From positions 1 to 64,000 of the forward strand of contig DASXAO010000020.1 of the NCBI GenBank assembly GCA_036406675.1: a DNA stretch of 64,000 nt, given 5' to 3'. The stretch's first letter is position 1. Each line of letters starts with the position of its first letter. Positions 25,755-34,167 of the stretch are shown here, piece after piece. The DNA is from SCGC-AG-212-J23 sp036406675. GTDB lineage: Bacteria > Pseudomonadota > Gammaproteobacteria > Burkholderiales > SG8-39. Made by a program: the position numbers and the translations under genes. The notes under the pieces were generated by a model. It was not told the origin of the DNA. It searched no databases and saw only the letters and a list, made by a program, of their open reading frames with translations.

Positions 25755-26498
25755 CTAGAACACTCCCAGGTGTTGAGTAACGAGGTTCGGATTGTCGCGC
25801 ACCTGCGCCGCCGGCCCGGAGAAAGCGACGCGGCCGGTGTTGAGGAGCACCGCGTCGTCGGCGAGCTCCAGGGCCATCTTCACGTTCTGCTCGACCAGCA
25901 CGATCGACTGGCCCTGCGCCTTGAGCTTCGCGATGGTGCGGCCGACCTCGGCGACGATCAGCGGGGCGAGCCCCTCGGAGGGCTCGTCGAGGAGCAGCAG
26001 GCGCGGGTTGCCCATGAGAGCGCGCCCGATCGCGAGCATCTGCTGCTCGCCCCCCGAGAGCGAGCCGGCGTGCTGCTCGGCGCGCTCGCTCAGCCGGGGG
26101 AAGAGCTCGAACACCCCTTTCAGCGTCCAGCCGGCGGATGCTTTGCGCGCATCTTTCCGCTGCGCCACCTCGAGGTTCTCGCGCACCGTGAGCGTCGGGA
26201 AGACGCGCCTGCCCTGCGGCACCAGCCCTGCGCCCTTGCGGGCGATGGCCTCGGGCGAGAGGCGCTCGATCGCCTGGCCGAAAAGGCGCACCGCGCCGCG
26301 GCGCGGGCGCAGCCAGCCGATCACGGTGTTCATGCACGTGGTCTTGCCGGCGCCGTTGCGGCCCAGCAGCGCGAGCACCCTGCCCTCGGCGACGCTGAAC
26401 GAGACCGAGTGCAGGACGTGGCTGTCGCCGTAGAGCGCATCCACGTCCTCGAGGACCAGCGCCGGGGCGTTTTCCTTATTCGCCATGCTAGTGGCCAA
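25755..26498 (-). CDS. livF: Liv-type ABC transporter ATP-binding protein (second LivF)
   Basis: 247 residues with Walker A GRNGAGKTT, signature SLSGGEQQMLAIGRAL, Walker B LLLLDEPSEGL, and a typical LivF ending (NPNLVTQHLGVF). Overlaps LivG by 11 bases and abuts the amidohydrolase start, so the genes form a single coupled transcript. Confidence 0.92.
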   Translation of the reverse strand: MATSMANKENAPALVLEDVDALYGDSHVLHSVSFSVAEGRVLALLGRNGAGKTTCMNTVIGWLRPRRGAVRLFGQAIERLSPEAIARKGAGLVPQGRRVFPTLTVRENLEVAQRKDARKASAGWTLKGVFELFPRLSERAEQHAGSLSGGEQQMLAIGRALMGNPRLLLLDEPSEGLAPLIVAEVGRTIAKLKAQGQSIVLVEQNVKMALELADDAVLLNTGRVAFSGPAAQVRDNPNLVTQHLGVF

Positions 26499-27219
26499 GA
26501 TAGACTTCCTTGGTTCGAGGGTCGGCGACGACCTGCGCGCGGCTTCCTTCCACGATCACGCTGCCGTAGTGCAGCACCGTGATGCGCTCGGCCATGTCGA
26601 GCGCCGTGTCCATGTCGTGCTCGATCATCACCACCGTCACGTCGCGCGGGATGCCCGCGATCAGCGCCTTGACGGCGACCCGCTCCTCGCGCGACAGGCC
26701 GGCGAGCGGCTCGTCGAGGAGCAGCACCTTCGGCGCCTGCGCCAGCGCCATCGCGATCTCCACCCGGCGCTTGTCGCCGTAGGCGACCTCGGACAGCGGC
26801 CGCTTCGCCGATGCCTCCAGGCCGACGCGCTTCAGCACCGCCCTCGCCTCCTCGTAGAGGCCCGGCGGAATGGTGCCGAAGGGATTCCAGCGCAGCCTGC
26901 GCAGCCCGAGGAGCGAAAGCGCGATGTTGTGCTCGAGCGAATCCTTCGGGAACAGCGTGATGATCTGGTAGGTGCGGCCGAGGCCGAGGTGCACGCGCCG
27001 GTGGGTCGCGAGGCGGGTCATCGGCCTCTCGAACAGCGCGATGCTGCCGGCGTCCGCAGGCAGGTCTCCGGTGATCAGGTTGAACAGCGTGGTCTTGCCG
27101 GCGCCGTTGGGCCCGATGATGAGGCGCCGCTCGCCCGGCGCCACCTCGAGCGAGACCCCGTTGATGGCCGGCAGGCCACCGAAGGACTTTTTCAGATTCT
27201 GGATCTGAAGCGCCGCCAT
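26488..27219 (-). CDS. livG: Liv-type ABC transporter ATP-binding protein (second LivG)
   Basis: 243 residues from ATG 27219 (MAALQIQNLKKSFGGLPAINGV). Walker A GPNGAGKTT, LivG-type IITLFPKDSLEHN region, a modified signature (LSEVAYGDKRRVEIAMAL), Walker B VLLLDEPLAGL and H-loop MIEHDMD. It overlaps the LivM 3' end by 28 bases. Confidence 0.91.
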   Translation of the reverse strand: MAALQIQNLKKSFGGLPAINGVSLEVAPGERRLIIGPNGAGKTTLFNLITGDLPADAGSIALFERPMTRLATHRRVHLGLGRTYQIITLFPKDSLEHNIALSLLGLRRLRWNPFGTIPPGLYEEARAVLKRVGLEASAKRPLSEVAYGDKRRVEIAMALAQAPKVLLLDEPLAGLSREERVAVKALIAGIPRDVTVVMIEHDMDTALDMAERITVLHYGSVIVEGSRAQVVADPRTKEVYLGH

Positions 27220-28118
27220 AGCCTCTGCACGCCCGGGACCACGCCTTCCGGCATGAACACCACGATCAGCACGAACACGATGCCCATCAGCATGTTCCAG
27301 CGCTCGACGTAGCCGGAGACGTAGTTCTTCAGCAGCATGACGACGGCCGCACCGAGCAGCGGTCCGCCGAGCGTGCCCGAGCCGCCCGCGATCACCGCGA
27401 GCAGGCCTTCGGCCGAGTTGGTGAGCGAGAGCGAAACCGGGTGGATGTACTTGTGGTAGTAGACGAAGAGCAGGCCCGACACCGAGCCCCAGAACCCGGC
27501 GTAGATGAACGCCACCCAGCGGACCATCCACACGTGGTGGCCGAGCGCGGCCATGCGCCTCGGCTGGTCGCGCGTGCCGCGCAGCGCGGCGCCGAGCGGC
27601 GAGCCGACGAAGCGCGCCATCAGCCACACCGCCGCCACCGCGACCGCCAGGGTGCAGAAGTAGAACGTGGTCGGGCTGTCCAGGTTGAGGCCGAACGGAG
27701 CGGGCCGGCTCAGCCCGCGCACCCCGTTGTCGCCGTCGGTCATGGCAACCCAGCGGTAGGCCGTTCCCCAGAGCACCTGCGAAAGCGCGAGCGTGAGCAT
27801 CAGGAAGCCCAGCCCCGCCGCGCGCAGCGCGATAAGGCCGAACACAGCCGCCATGAGCGTGGTCCCCGCCAGCGCAAGCAACGCTGCGACGAAGTGCGAA
27901 GCGCCCGCCTTGAGGTACAGGAGCGCGCACGCATAGGCTGCGACCCCGAGATACGACGCGTGGCCGAGCGTCGGCAGGCCGCCGTAGCCGAGGAGCAGGT
28001 TGATGCTGGAAACGAAGATCGCGAAGATGAAGATCTGGCTCGTGAGGTTGATGTAGTACTCGCCCATCGCGAACGGAAGGGCGAGCAACGCGGCGAGCAG
28101 CACCATCCAGCGGATCAC
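27192..28118 (-). CDS. livM: Liv-type ABC transporter permease (second LivM)
   Basis: 308 residues with about eight to nine helices. LivM-type motifs: LLLGYGGLPTLGHASYLGVAAYA, LRAAGLGFLMLTLALSQ, SPLGAALRGTRDQPRRMAALG and AEGLLAVIAGGSGTLGGPLLGA. Overlaps LivH by 4 bases at its start and LivG by 28 bases at its end. Confidence 0.9.
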   Translation of the reverse strand: MIRWMVLLAALLALPFAMGEYYINLTSQIFIFAIFVSSINLLLGYGGLPTLGHASYLGVAAYACALLYLKAGASHFVAALLALAGTTLMAAVFGLIALRAAGLGFLMLTLALSQVLWGTAYRWVAMTDGDNGVRGLSRPAPFGLNLDSPTTFYFCTLAVAVAAVWLMARFVGSPLGAALRGTRDQPRRMAALGHHVWMVRWVAFIYAGFWGSVSGLLFVYYHKYIHPVSLSLTNSAEGLLAVIAGGSGTLGGPLLGAAVVMLLKNYVSGYVERWNMLMGIVFVLIVVFMPEGVVPGVQRLWRRFRSRI

Positions 28119-28975
28119 GCCGCGAACCTCCCGAAGAGGCCTTTCGGCCTGAACGCGATCACGAGGATCATCGGGAGGAAGAGGACGACGTAAGCGAGGT
28201 CGGGGAAGCGCGCCACGCCGAAGGTGTAGACGAACCCGGTGATGAAGGCGCCGACGAAGGCGCCGACCAGGCTGCCGACGCCGCCGAGGATCACCACGAT
28301 CAGGGCGAGCGGCAGCATGTCGGAGTCGAGGCCCGGGTACGCCGACATGATCGGGCCGCCGATCACGCCGCCCGCGCCGGCGAGCGCCGCGCCGAGGCAG
28401 AACACGGTGGTGAAGAGCCGCGACACCGGGATCCCGACCGCGCGCGCCATCTCGCGGTCGTCGACCCCGGCGCGGATCATCGCGCCCAATCGGGTTTTTT
28501 CCATCAGAAAGTACAGAAAGATTCCCACGAGGGCTGCTATCGCCACGACCGCCAGGCGGTACGCCGGAAAGGCGAGCCCCGCGATAAACACCGGCCGCTG
28601 CAGGAACGCAGGCGTCGGCACGGGGATCGGGTCCCCTCCCCAGACGACGAGGCAGAGATCGGCGATGATGAAGGCGAACCCCAGCGTCACCAGCACCTGG
28701 GAGAGGACGTTGCCCGCGAGCTTCCTCAGGATGAACCGCTCGAGCAGGCCGCCGAAGAGCGCCACGGCAAGCCCCGCGGCGAGCGCCGCCACCCAGAGGT
28801 TCGGCACCACCTTGAGGACGCTCACGCCGAGGTAGGCGCCGAGCATGAAGAGGCCGCCGTGGGTCAGGTTCGCGATCCTCATCAGGCCGAAGATCAGCGA
28901 GAACCCTGCCGCGAGCAGGAACAGCAGCCCGCCCAACGCGAGGCTGTTGAGCGTCTGGATCGCCCAGTACTGCAG
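28115..28975 (-). CDS. livH: Liv-type ABC transporter permease (second LivH), CTG start
   Basis: 287 codons with typical LivH helices (GLMRIANLTHGGLFMLGAYLG, DREMARAVGIPVSRLFTTVFCLGAALAG, LIVVILGGVGSLVGAFVGAF). The best start is CTG 28975 (LQYWAIQTLNSLALGG), one base after the binding-protein TAA and preceded by a GGAG site at 28983-28986. An ATG/GTG is absent; TTG 28936 would remove most of the first conserved helix. Likely translationally coupled. Confidence 0.88.
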   Translation of the reverse strand: MQYWAIQTLNSLALGGLLFLLAAGFSLIFGLMRIANLTHGGLFMLGAYLGVSVLKVVPNLWVAALAAGLAVALFGGLLERFILRKLAGNVLSQVLVTLGFAFIIADLCLVVWGGDPIPVPTPAFLQRPVFIAGLAFPAYRLAVVAIAALVGIFLYFLMEKTRLGAMIRAGVDDREMARAVGIPVSRLFTTVFCLGAALAGAGGVIGGPIMSAYPGLDSDMLPLALIVVILGGVGSLVGAFVGAFITGFVYTFGVARFPDLAYVVLFLPMILVIAFRPKGLFGRFAA

Positions 28976-28976
28976 C

Positions 28977-30215
28977 TTACGACTCCAGATTCTTGGCGGG
29001 CGGGTAATCCCGGGTATAGGGCGGGTTCTTCAGATACTCCTCGGGCTTGTAGGTCCAGAACTGGCTCACGTTCGGGTAGGTGTACACCACCTCGTTCACC
29101 AGCCTTCCCTCCTTGCGCGCGACCCGCCGGATGTAGACGTTGCCCACCACGTTGCCGTACTGGTCGAAGGATACCGGGCCGCGGCAGGTGTCGACCTTGA
29201 TCGAGCGCACCGCCTTCATGAAGGCCGGCTTGTCCTCGATGTGGCCCTTGATGCGGTTCAGCGTGGCCTCGAGCACGGCGGCCTCGGTGTAGGTGGCGGC
29301 AGCGTAGAAGCCGGGGTCGTACTTCCACTCCTTGCGGAACGCCTCGGCAAACTTCTTGTTGATCGGATTGTCGATCTCGGCCGAATACCAGCACGCGGTC
29401 AGCACGCCGAGCGCCTCGTCGCCCATGTTGCGCAGCACCGCCTCGTCGAGCGCGGTCATGCCGCCCACCACCTTCACCTTGCCGGTGAGGCCGTACTCGT
29501 TCCACTGCCGCAGGTAGCGGAAGCCGTTCGAGCCTGCGAAGCCGAGGTAGATCGCGTCGACCTTGCGGTTGAGCTGGGCGAGGTAGGTGCCGTAGTCGGG
29601 CACCGTGAGCGGCGGGAAGGTCTTCTGCACCACCTTGCCGCCGAGCTCCTCGAACACTCGCTGGAAGCCGGCGCACATCTCGTGGCCGTAGGCGATGTCG
29701 TCGGCGATCAGGACCATGCGCCGGTAGCCGAGGGTCTTGTAGCAGTAGTCCGCCATCGGATGCGCGCACTGCGATGCGGTAGAGGTGCCGCGCGTGAACC
29801 AGGGATTCGGCTTCCTCTGCGTCATGTCGTCGGCCGCCGCGACGGACAGCGTCAGGAGCTGCGACGAGCGGATGTAGTCGTCGGCGGCGAGCGCCGAAGC
29901 GGTGTCGAGCGGCCCGATCATGACGTGGATCTTGTCGCGCTCGACCAGCTCCTGGATCTTGGTGCGCGCCTGCGCCGGGACCCCGCCCGAATCGGCCACG
30001 ATCAGCTCGATCTTGCGGCCCGCGAGGGTGTCCTTGCGCTCCTTCAGGTACTGCACGAGCGCGCGCTCCATGTCGATCCCGCCCGAGGCGAGCGGCCCGG
30101 TCTTCACCGTCACCAGGCCGACCCGAATCGGATTTCCCTGGGAAAAACTCGGAAGTGAAACGGCGGAGGCGGCTGCGCCCGCCGCCTGGATGAAGCGCCT
30201 ACGGCTGAATTTCAT
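28977..30215 (-). CDS. Liv-type ABC transporter substrate-binding protein (second)
   Basis: 412 residues with a Tat-like leader (SRRRFIQAAGAAASAVSLPS) and a Peripla_BP_6 domain: IRVGLVTVKTGPLASGGIDME, LAGRKIELIVADSGGVPAQA and IHVMIGPLDTASALA. The C terminus (TYKPEEYLKNPPYTRDYPP) resembles relatives that bind aromatic or urea-type ligands, but the ligand is not certain. Starts inside the end of the isochorismatase-like gene (17-base overlap). Confidence 0.9.
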   Translation of the reverse strand: MKFSRRRFIQAAGAAASAVSLPSFSQGNPIRVGLVTVKTGPLASGGIDMERALVQYLKERKDTLAGRKIELIVADSGGVPAQARTKIQELVERDKIHVMIGPLDTASALAADDYIRSSQLLTLSVAAADDMTQRKPNPWFTRGTSTASQCAHPMADYCYKTLGYRRMVLIADDIAYGHEMCAGFQRVFEELGGKVVQKTFPPLTVPDYGTYLAQLNRKVDAIYLGFAGSNGFRYLRQWNEYGLTGKVKVVGGMTALDEAVLRNMGDEALGVLTACWYSAEIDNPINKKFAEAFRKEWKYDPGFYAAATYTEAAVLEATLNRIKGHIEDKPAFMKAVRSIKVDTCRGPVSFDQYGNVVGNVYIRRVARKEGRLVNEVVYTYPNVSQFWTYKPEEYLKNPPYTRDYPPAKNLES

Positions 30216-30933
30216 GCGATTTCCTCTCGTCGATCTTGTGGAAGAACTGTTGGTTGGTGATCACCCAGCCGAGGCAGCGCGCGACGTTCTGCAACCCCAG
30301 CACGTGGAGATCGTCGCCGTACATGCTCGCCACGCAGTCGGACAGCACGACGACCCGGTAGTCGAAGTTGAACGCGGTGAAGGCGGTGTTCAGCACGCAG
30401 GTGTTGGTGTTGATTCCCATCAGCACCACGCTCTTCGCGCCGAGCGCATCGAGCAGCTGCTTCAGGTCGGTGCCGTAGAAGCAGTCCAGGCGCTTCTTGT
30501 TGTTGATGACGTGGTCGCCTTCGCGGTAGAGCTCGGGGATGATCTGCGTGCCCGGCGAGCCCTCGATGTTGTGCTCGCGCACCGTGCTCCTGCGGCCGGG
30601 CGTGAGGCGGTCGGTCTCGGCCTGCGCGGCGTGCAGCGCCTTCCAGAAGTAGGAGCGCATGCCCTCGCTGCCGAGCCCCGGCAGCCGGCGATAGACCAGG
30701 ACCACGTGGACCACCGGGATCCTCGCCTTCCTCGCGAAGTCGAGCGCCTCCCTGGCGTTCGCGACGACGCGCCTCGCGTCCTCGGGCTTCGCCGGCATCG
30801 TCGCCACGTCCATGTCGAGGTGGCCGCGGTGCATGTCGATGGTGACGATCGCGGTCTCTTCCGCCCTGAGGGAAAGCTCGCGGTACAGCCCGCTCGTCAG
30901 GCTGGACCGGTCTACGATGTCGACGCTCTTCAT
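30199..30933 (-). CDS. Isochorismatase-like cysteine hydrolase
   Basis: 244 residues with the catalytic triad of this superfamily: D33 (IVTIDMHRG), K146/K147 (VINNKKRLD) and nucleophile C179 (GINTNTCVLNTA). Members hydrolyse amides, ureas or isochorismate. ATG 30933 overlaps the GST stop by ATGA. It sits between the GST and the second Liv binding protein, so it probably acts on the transported compound. Confidence 0.88.
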   Translation of the reverse strand: MKSVDIVDRSSLTSGLYRELSLRAEETAIVTIDMHRGHLDMDVATMPAKPEDARRVVANAREALDFARKARIPVVHVVLVYRRLPGLGSEGMRSYFWKALHAAQAETDRLTPGRRSTVREHNIEGSPGTQIIPELYREGDHVINNKKRLDCFYGTDLKQLLDALGAKSVVLMGINTNTCVLNTAFTAFNFDYRVVVLSDCVASMYGDDLHVLGLQNVARCLGWVITNQQFFHKIDERKSHEIQP

Positions 30934-31589
30934 CCGTGCGCCGGGGCGCCGGGCTGCTTCAGCGGGTGGAAGCGGCTGAAGGCGTCGAGCTTCATGCATT
31001 CGTCGTAGACGCGCTTCACCGTCGGCACGCCCGAGATATCGCACTTGAAGTAAGCGGTGGCGCCGATCACCTGGCCGGCAAGGCAGATGTCCGCCATGGT
31101 CGGCGAGTCGCCGTGCGAGAAGCGCCCGGTCTCCTTCTCCTTCGCGAGATGGCTCTCGATCGCCTTGAGCGCCTCCATGCTCCAGTGCGCCAACCACCGG
31201 TTTCTTGCCGCTTCATCCAGGTGGAGTTCTTTTTCCATGTAAACCCGGATCCGCGGAACCACCAGCGGATGCCCGTCGGCCGCCGAGATCAGCGCCAGGC
31301 CACGCACCCTTGCCCGCCCGCGCGGATCCTTCGGCAGCAGCGGCGGCTGCGGCTTCGTCTCCTCCAGGTACTCGAGGATCGCGAGCGACTGGAACAGCGG
31401 CGGCCCGCCGTCGTCGAGCACCAGCGCCGGCACCACCGCCTGCGGGTTGACCGCGCGATAGTCCGCGTTGAGCTGCTCTCCCTTCAGCAGATCAATGGAT
31501 ATGTTTTTTTCAATAGAAATGTTTTTTAGAGCTAGGGCGACGTTCACGCGATAGGTCGCGAGCGAGCGCCAGAATCCATAGAGCTTCAT
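30930..31589 (-). CDS. Glutathione S-transferase, maleylacetoacetate isomerase (zeta)-like
   Basis: 219 residues: N-terminal thioredoxin fold with the zeta-type opening KLYGFWRSLATYRVNVAL and NPQAVVPALVLDDGG, then a helical C-terminal domain. Such enzymes isomerise maleyl- to fumaryl-type acids with glutathione or conjugate xenobiotics. The region around residues 21-35 (KNISIEKNISID) is encoded by AT-rich codons with T7 (31504-31510) and T6 runs, unlike the rest of the gene. Overlaps CocE and isochorismatase genes by 4 bases each. Confidence 0.82.
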   Translation of the reverse strand: MKLYGFWRSLATYRVNVALALKNISIEKNISIDLLKGEQLNADYRAVNPQAVVPALVLDDGGPPLFQSLAILEYLEETKPQPPLLPKDPRGRARVRGLALISAADGHPLVVPRIRVYMEKELHLDEAARNRWLAHWSMEALKAIESHLAKEKETGRFSHGDSPTMADICLAGQVIGATAYFKCDISGVPTVKRVYDECMKLDAFSRFHPLKQPGAPAHG

Positions 31590-33295
31590 GGGATCACCGG
31601 TATGAGAACGTAGGAATCCTTGAGGTGCAGCGTGGTGGTGCCGCCGAACAGGGTGGCAGGCCGGTCGCGCGGGTCGTTGTGCAGGAACGGGCCGCAGCCG
31701 CGCAGCTCGTTCTTGAAGTTCGACAGGCGCGCGCCGGTCGAGCTCTGCCATTCGTAGTCGCGGCCTCGCACCGAGAGCGCCAGGCGATAGCCTGCGGGGA
31801 CGACGATCGACGTGGGCCATAACTCGATGTCCAGGGAAACTGCTTCATTCCTCTTGAGCGGTTGCTTTTCGTCGTGCGTGTGATACGGCCGGTACGGGAG
31901 CGAAAGCTTCGGATCGAGCTTGCGGTGCGAAGCCCGCAGCCACCCTTGCGCGACGGGCGTGTGCGGGTCGATCGCTCCCATGAAGGTGACTTCGCGCAGA
32001 TCCGGCGTGAACACGCGGAAGATCAGAAAGAGATCGGCGTCGGCCGTCGTGGACGAGATCGTCAGCCGCGCGGCGAGCGGCCCGGTGATCTCGGTCTGCC
32101 GGCCGAGCGGCTCGGAGAGGAACGTGACGCCCTCGCCCAGCGCCTCGAAGGCCACCGCCGAGGAAGAATCGGGGTCAGAGCCCGATTTCAGCTGGAAGTC
32201 CTTGTGAAGGTGGAGCTTCGTCCACTGCGTGCGCGCGAGCGGCCACTCGTTCTCGTGACGCTCGACGAAGCGGTCGACATGCCGCACCTGCAGCTGCACG
32301 CGCGGTTGCCCGTCCCAGTCCTGATTTTTTTGTTTGAGGAACTTGTTGAAAAAGCGGAGCTGAAGCTCCCGCCCGTAGTCGGTGTAGAAGTGCGTCCAGT
32401 GCTCGATGCCGTGGACCTCGAGCCACTTCTCCTTCGAGGCCGCGCGCACGAAGCCCTCGAAGTTGCCGCGCGGATGAAGCCCCTGCCCGCCCCAGTTCGC
32501 CGCGGAGAGGAACGGCGCCGTCACCTTGTCCCATTGCGGCGAGCGCGCCTTGTGGTAGTCGTCGTCGAGCGGGTGGGCGAGGATCTCGTCGCCGAAGTCG
32601 CAGCGGTTCTTCTGCAGCTCGCGGTCGGACAGCGTCTCGTCGCCGCACACCAGCTTGCCGGTGGCGCGGCTGCGCGGCCCGCGCTCGCCCAGGCCGTGCT
32701 GCACCGTCTTCACCTGCATGTCGTACCAGTTCGCCCAGAACGTGCAGACGATGCCGCCGTGGTGCGTCATGTCGCGGTACCAGTCGGCCGCGCCTTCCCA
32801 GACGATCATCGCGGCGAGGTGCGGCGGCTGCAGCGAGGCGACGTGCCACTGGTTGATGCCGTAGTACGAGATGCCGCTCAGGCCCACCTTGCCGTTCGAC
32901 CAGGGCTGCACGCCGGCCCACTCGATGCAGTCATAGAAGTCGCGTGTCTCGCGCGGCGAGAAATGATCGATATACCCGGGCGAGCGGCCGGCGCCGCGCG
33001 AATCGACCCGCACGCAGGCGTAGCCCTCGGGCACCCACTTCTCGGGATCGACCACTTCCCAGCTCTGGTGGATGTTGCTCGAGCCGTACGCGACGTCCGG
33101 GTGCTCGGTGATCATGCGCTGCCAGGCGCTCGGATAGCCGTCCTGGAACGCGAGGCCCTTGGCGTAAGGCCCGTAGCTCAGGATGACCGGGTACCGCCCC
33201 TCGGCCGAAGGCCGCTCATCTGGCCTATAGACGTCGGCGCGCAGCACCAGGCCGTCGTCCATGGCGACCGGGACGTCGTACTCGATGCGCATCAC
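31586..33295 (-). CDS. CocE/NonD-family X-Pro dipeptidyl-peptidase-like hydrolase
   Basis: 569 residues. Alpha/beta-hydrolase core with the nucleophile elbow G141-I-S143-Y-Y-G146, a helical cap (residues 160-260) and a C-terminal jelly-roll beta domain (residues 350-569) as in cocaine esterase. Active-site Asp/His are expected near HGIEHWTHF. Cleaves esters or acyl bonds. No signal peptide. Coupled to the GST by a 4-base overlap. Confidence 0.88.
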   Translation of the reverse strand: MMRIEYDVPVAMDDGLVLRADVYRPDERPSAEGRYPVILSYGPYAKGLAFQDGYPSAWQRMITEHPDVAYGSSNIHQSWEVVDPEKWVPEGYACVRVDSRGAGRSPGYIDHFSPRETRDFYDCIEWAGVQPWSNGKVGLSGISYYGINQWHVASLQPPHLAAMIVWEGAADWYRDMTHHGGIVCTFWANWYDMQVKTVQHGLGERGPRSRATGKLVCGDETLSDRELQKNRCDFGDEILAHPLDDDYHKARSPQWDKVTAPFLSAANWGGQGLHPRGNFEGFVRAASKEKWLEVHGIEHWTHFYTDYGRELQLRFFNKFLKQKNQDWDGQPRVQLQVRHVDRFVERHENEWPLARTQWTKLHLHKDFQLKSGSDPDSSSAVAFEALGEGVTFLSEPLGRQTEITGPLAARLTISSTTADADLFLIFRVFTPDLREVTFMGAIDPHTPVAQGWLRASHRKLDPKLSLPYRPYHTHDEKQPLKRNEAVSLDIELWPTSIVVPAGYRLALSVRGRDYEWQSSTGARLSNFKNELRGCGPFLHNDPRDRPATLFGGTTTLHLKDSYVLIPVIP

Positions 33296-33301
33296 TCCTC
33301 C

Positions 33302-34129
33302 TCAGGGGCGTTTTAAAGCATTCGCCAGCCACGAGCAAACAATCGTCGAAACGGCGTCCTCGCGCCCGGCATAGAAGTGGTCGCAGTCCGGCACGATTTC
33401 GACGCTGCAGGGGCCGCCCGACAGGTCGGCGAAGGCTTCGGCCGGATAAAGCTCGCGCGGCTCCCGCTCGCCCCGCAGGTAGAGCACCGGGCAGCGCACG
33501 CGCGGTGCGAGCTCGAGGACGTCCGGGCAGTTCTCCAGGGCGTCGACGAAGCTCGCCGCGCTCGTCACGTACCACCACCCCGGAAGCAGCATCAGCTCTT
33601 GGCCCCGGCCCTTCCCGACCATCCGCCGCGCCAACCCACTCAATTCCTCCAATTTTTGTTTGGCGAGGAGCCCCGCCCGGCTGGCGCGCGGCACCATCTC
33701 GCGCCCGCCGCAATGCGCGGAGAGCAGCACCAGGGCGCGGGTGCGAGGATGGTCCGCTACATGACGCACGGCGAGCGTGCCGCCGTTGCTGTGCCCGATC
33801 ACCACCGGATCCGGGAAGCCGCGTGCCGCGAGCCATGCGGCCGCGATGCGGTTGTCGTCGATCGCCTCGGCATAGGTCTGGAACGCCGCGCCCTCGGCGG
33901 CGCGGCTGTCGCGGATGCCGAGGATGTCGTGGCCGCGGCGGTTGAACGCGAGCGAGGCAAGCCCCATGCGCGCGAGCGCCGGCGGCAGGAAGCGCGGCGC
34001 GCCCTGGTAGAAGTTCATCGTGTTGCCGTGGAAGAGCAGCGCCGCGCCGGAGGCGGCGCCCTCGGGTTCACACCAGGCGCCGTCCAGCGGCACGGTTTCG
34101 GTGGCAATCGAAACGAGCGTCGTCTTCAC
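33302..34129 (-). CDS. Alpha/beta hydrolase
   Basis: 275 residues. The nucleophile elbow is G112-H-S114-N-G, with an oxyanion FHGNTMNFYQG loop near residues 33-43 and the catalytic-acid/His segment PDCDHFYAGRED near the C terminus. First gene of the long minus-strand run; its stop lies 6 bases before the CocE gene. It diverges from a Bug gene. Substrate unknown. Confidence 0.86.
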   Translation of the reverse strand: MKTTLVSIATETVPLDGAWCEPEGAASGAALLFHGNTMNFYQGAPRFLPPALARMGLASLAFNRRGHDILGIRDSRAAEGAAFQTYAEAIDDNRIAAAWLAARGFPDPVVIGHSNGGTLAVRHVADHPRTRALVLLSAHCGGREMVPRASRAGLLAKQKLEELSGLARRMVGKGRGQELMLLPGWWYVTSAASFVDALENCPDVLELAPRVRCPVLYLRGEREPRELYPAEAFADLSGGPCSVEIVPDCDHFYAGREDAVSTIVCSWLANALKRP

Positions 34130-34167
34130 CGGGTATGATGCGAATCGCCATCGTTGGAGGAGGAAAA

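Noticed and set aside
31504..31530. Frameshift in the GST gene at the T7/T6 runs
   Set aside because: The frame is continuous and both sides match the GST fold.
30930..31589. Loss of the catalytic Cys in the zeta-type GST as a sign of inactivation
   Set aside because: Bacterial maleylacetoacetate isomerase-like proteins often have Ser/Thr/Ala there; the serine of RSLATYR remains.
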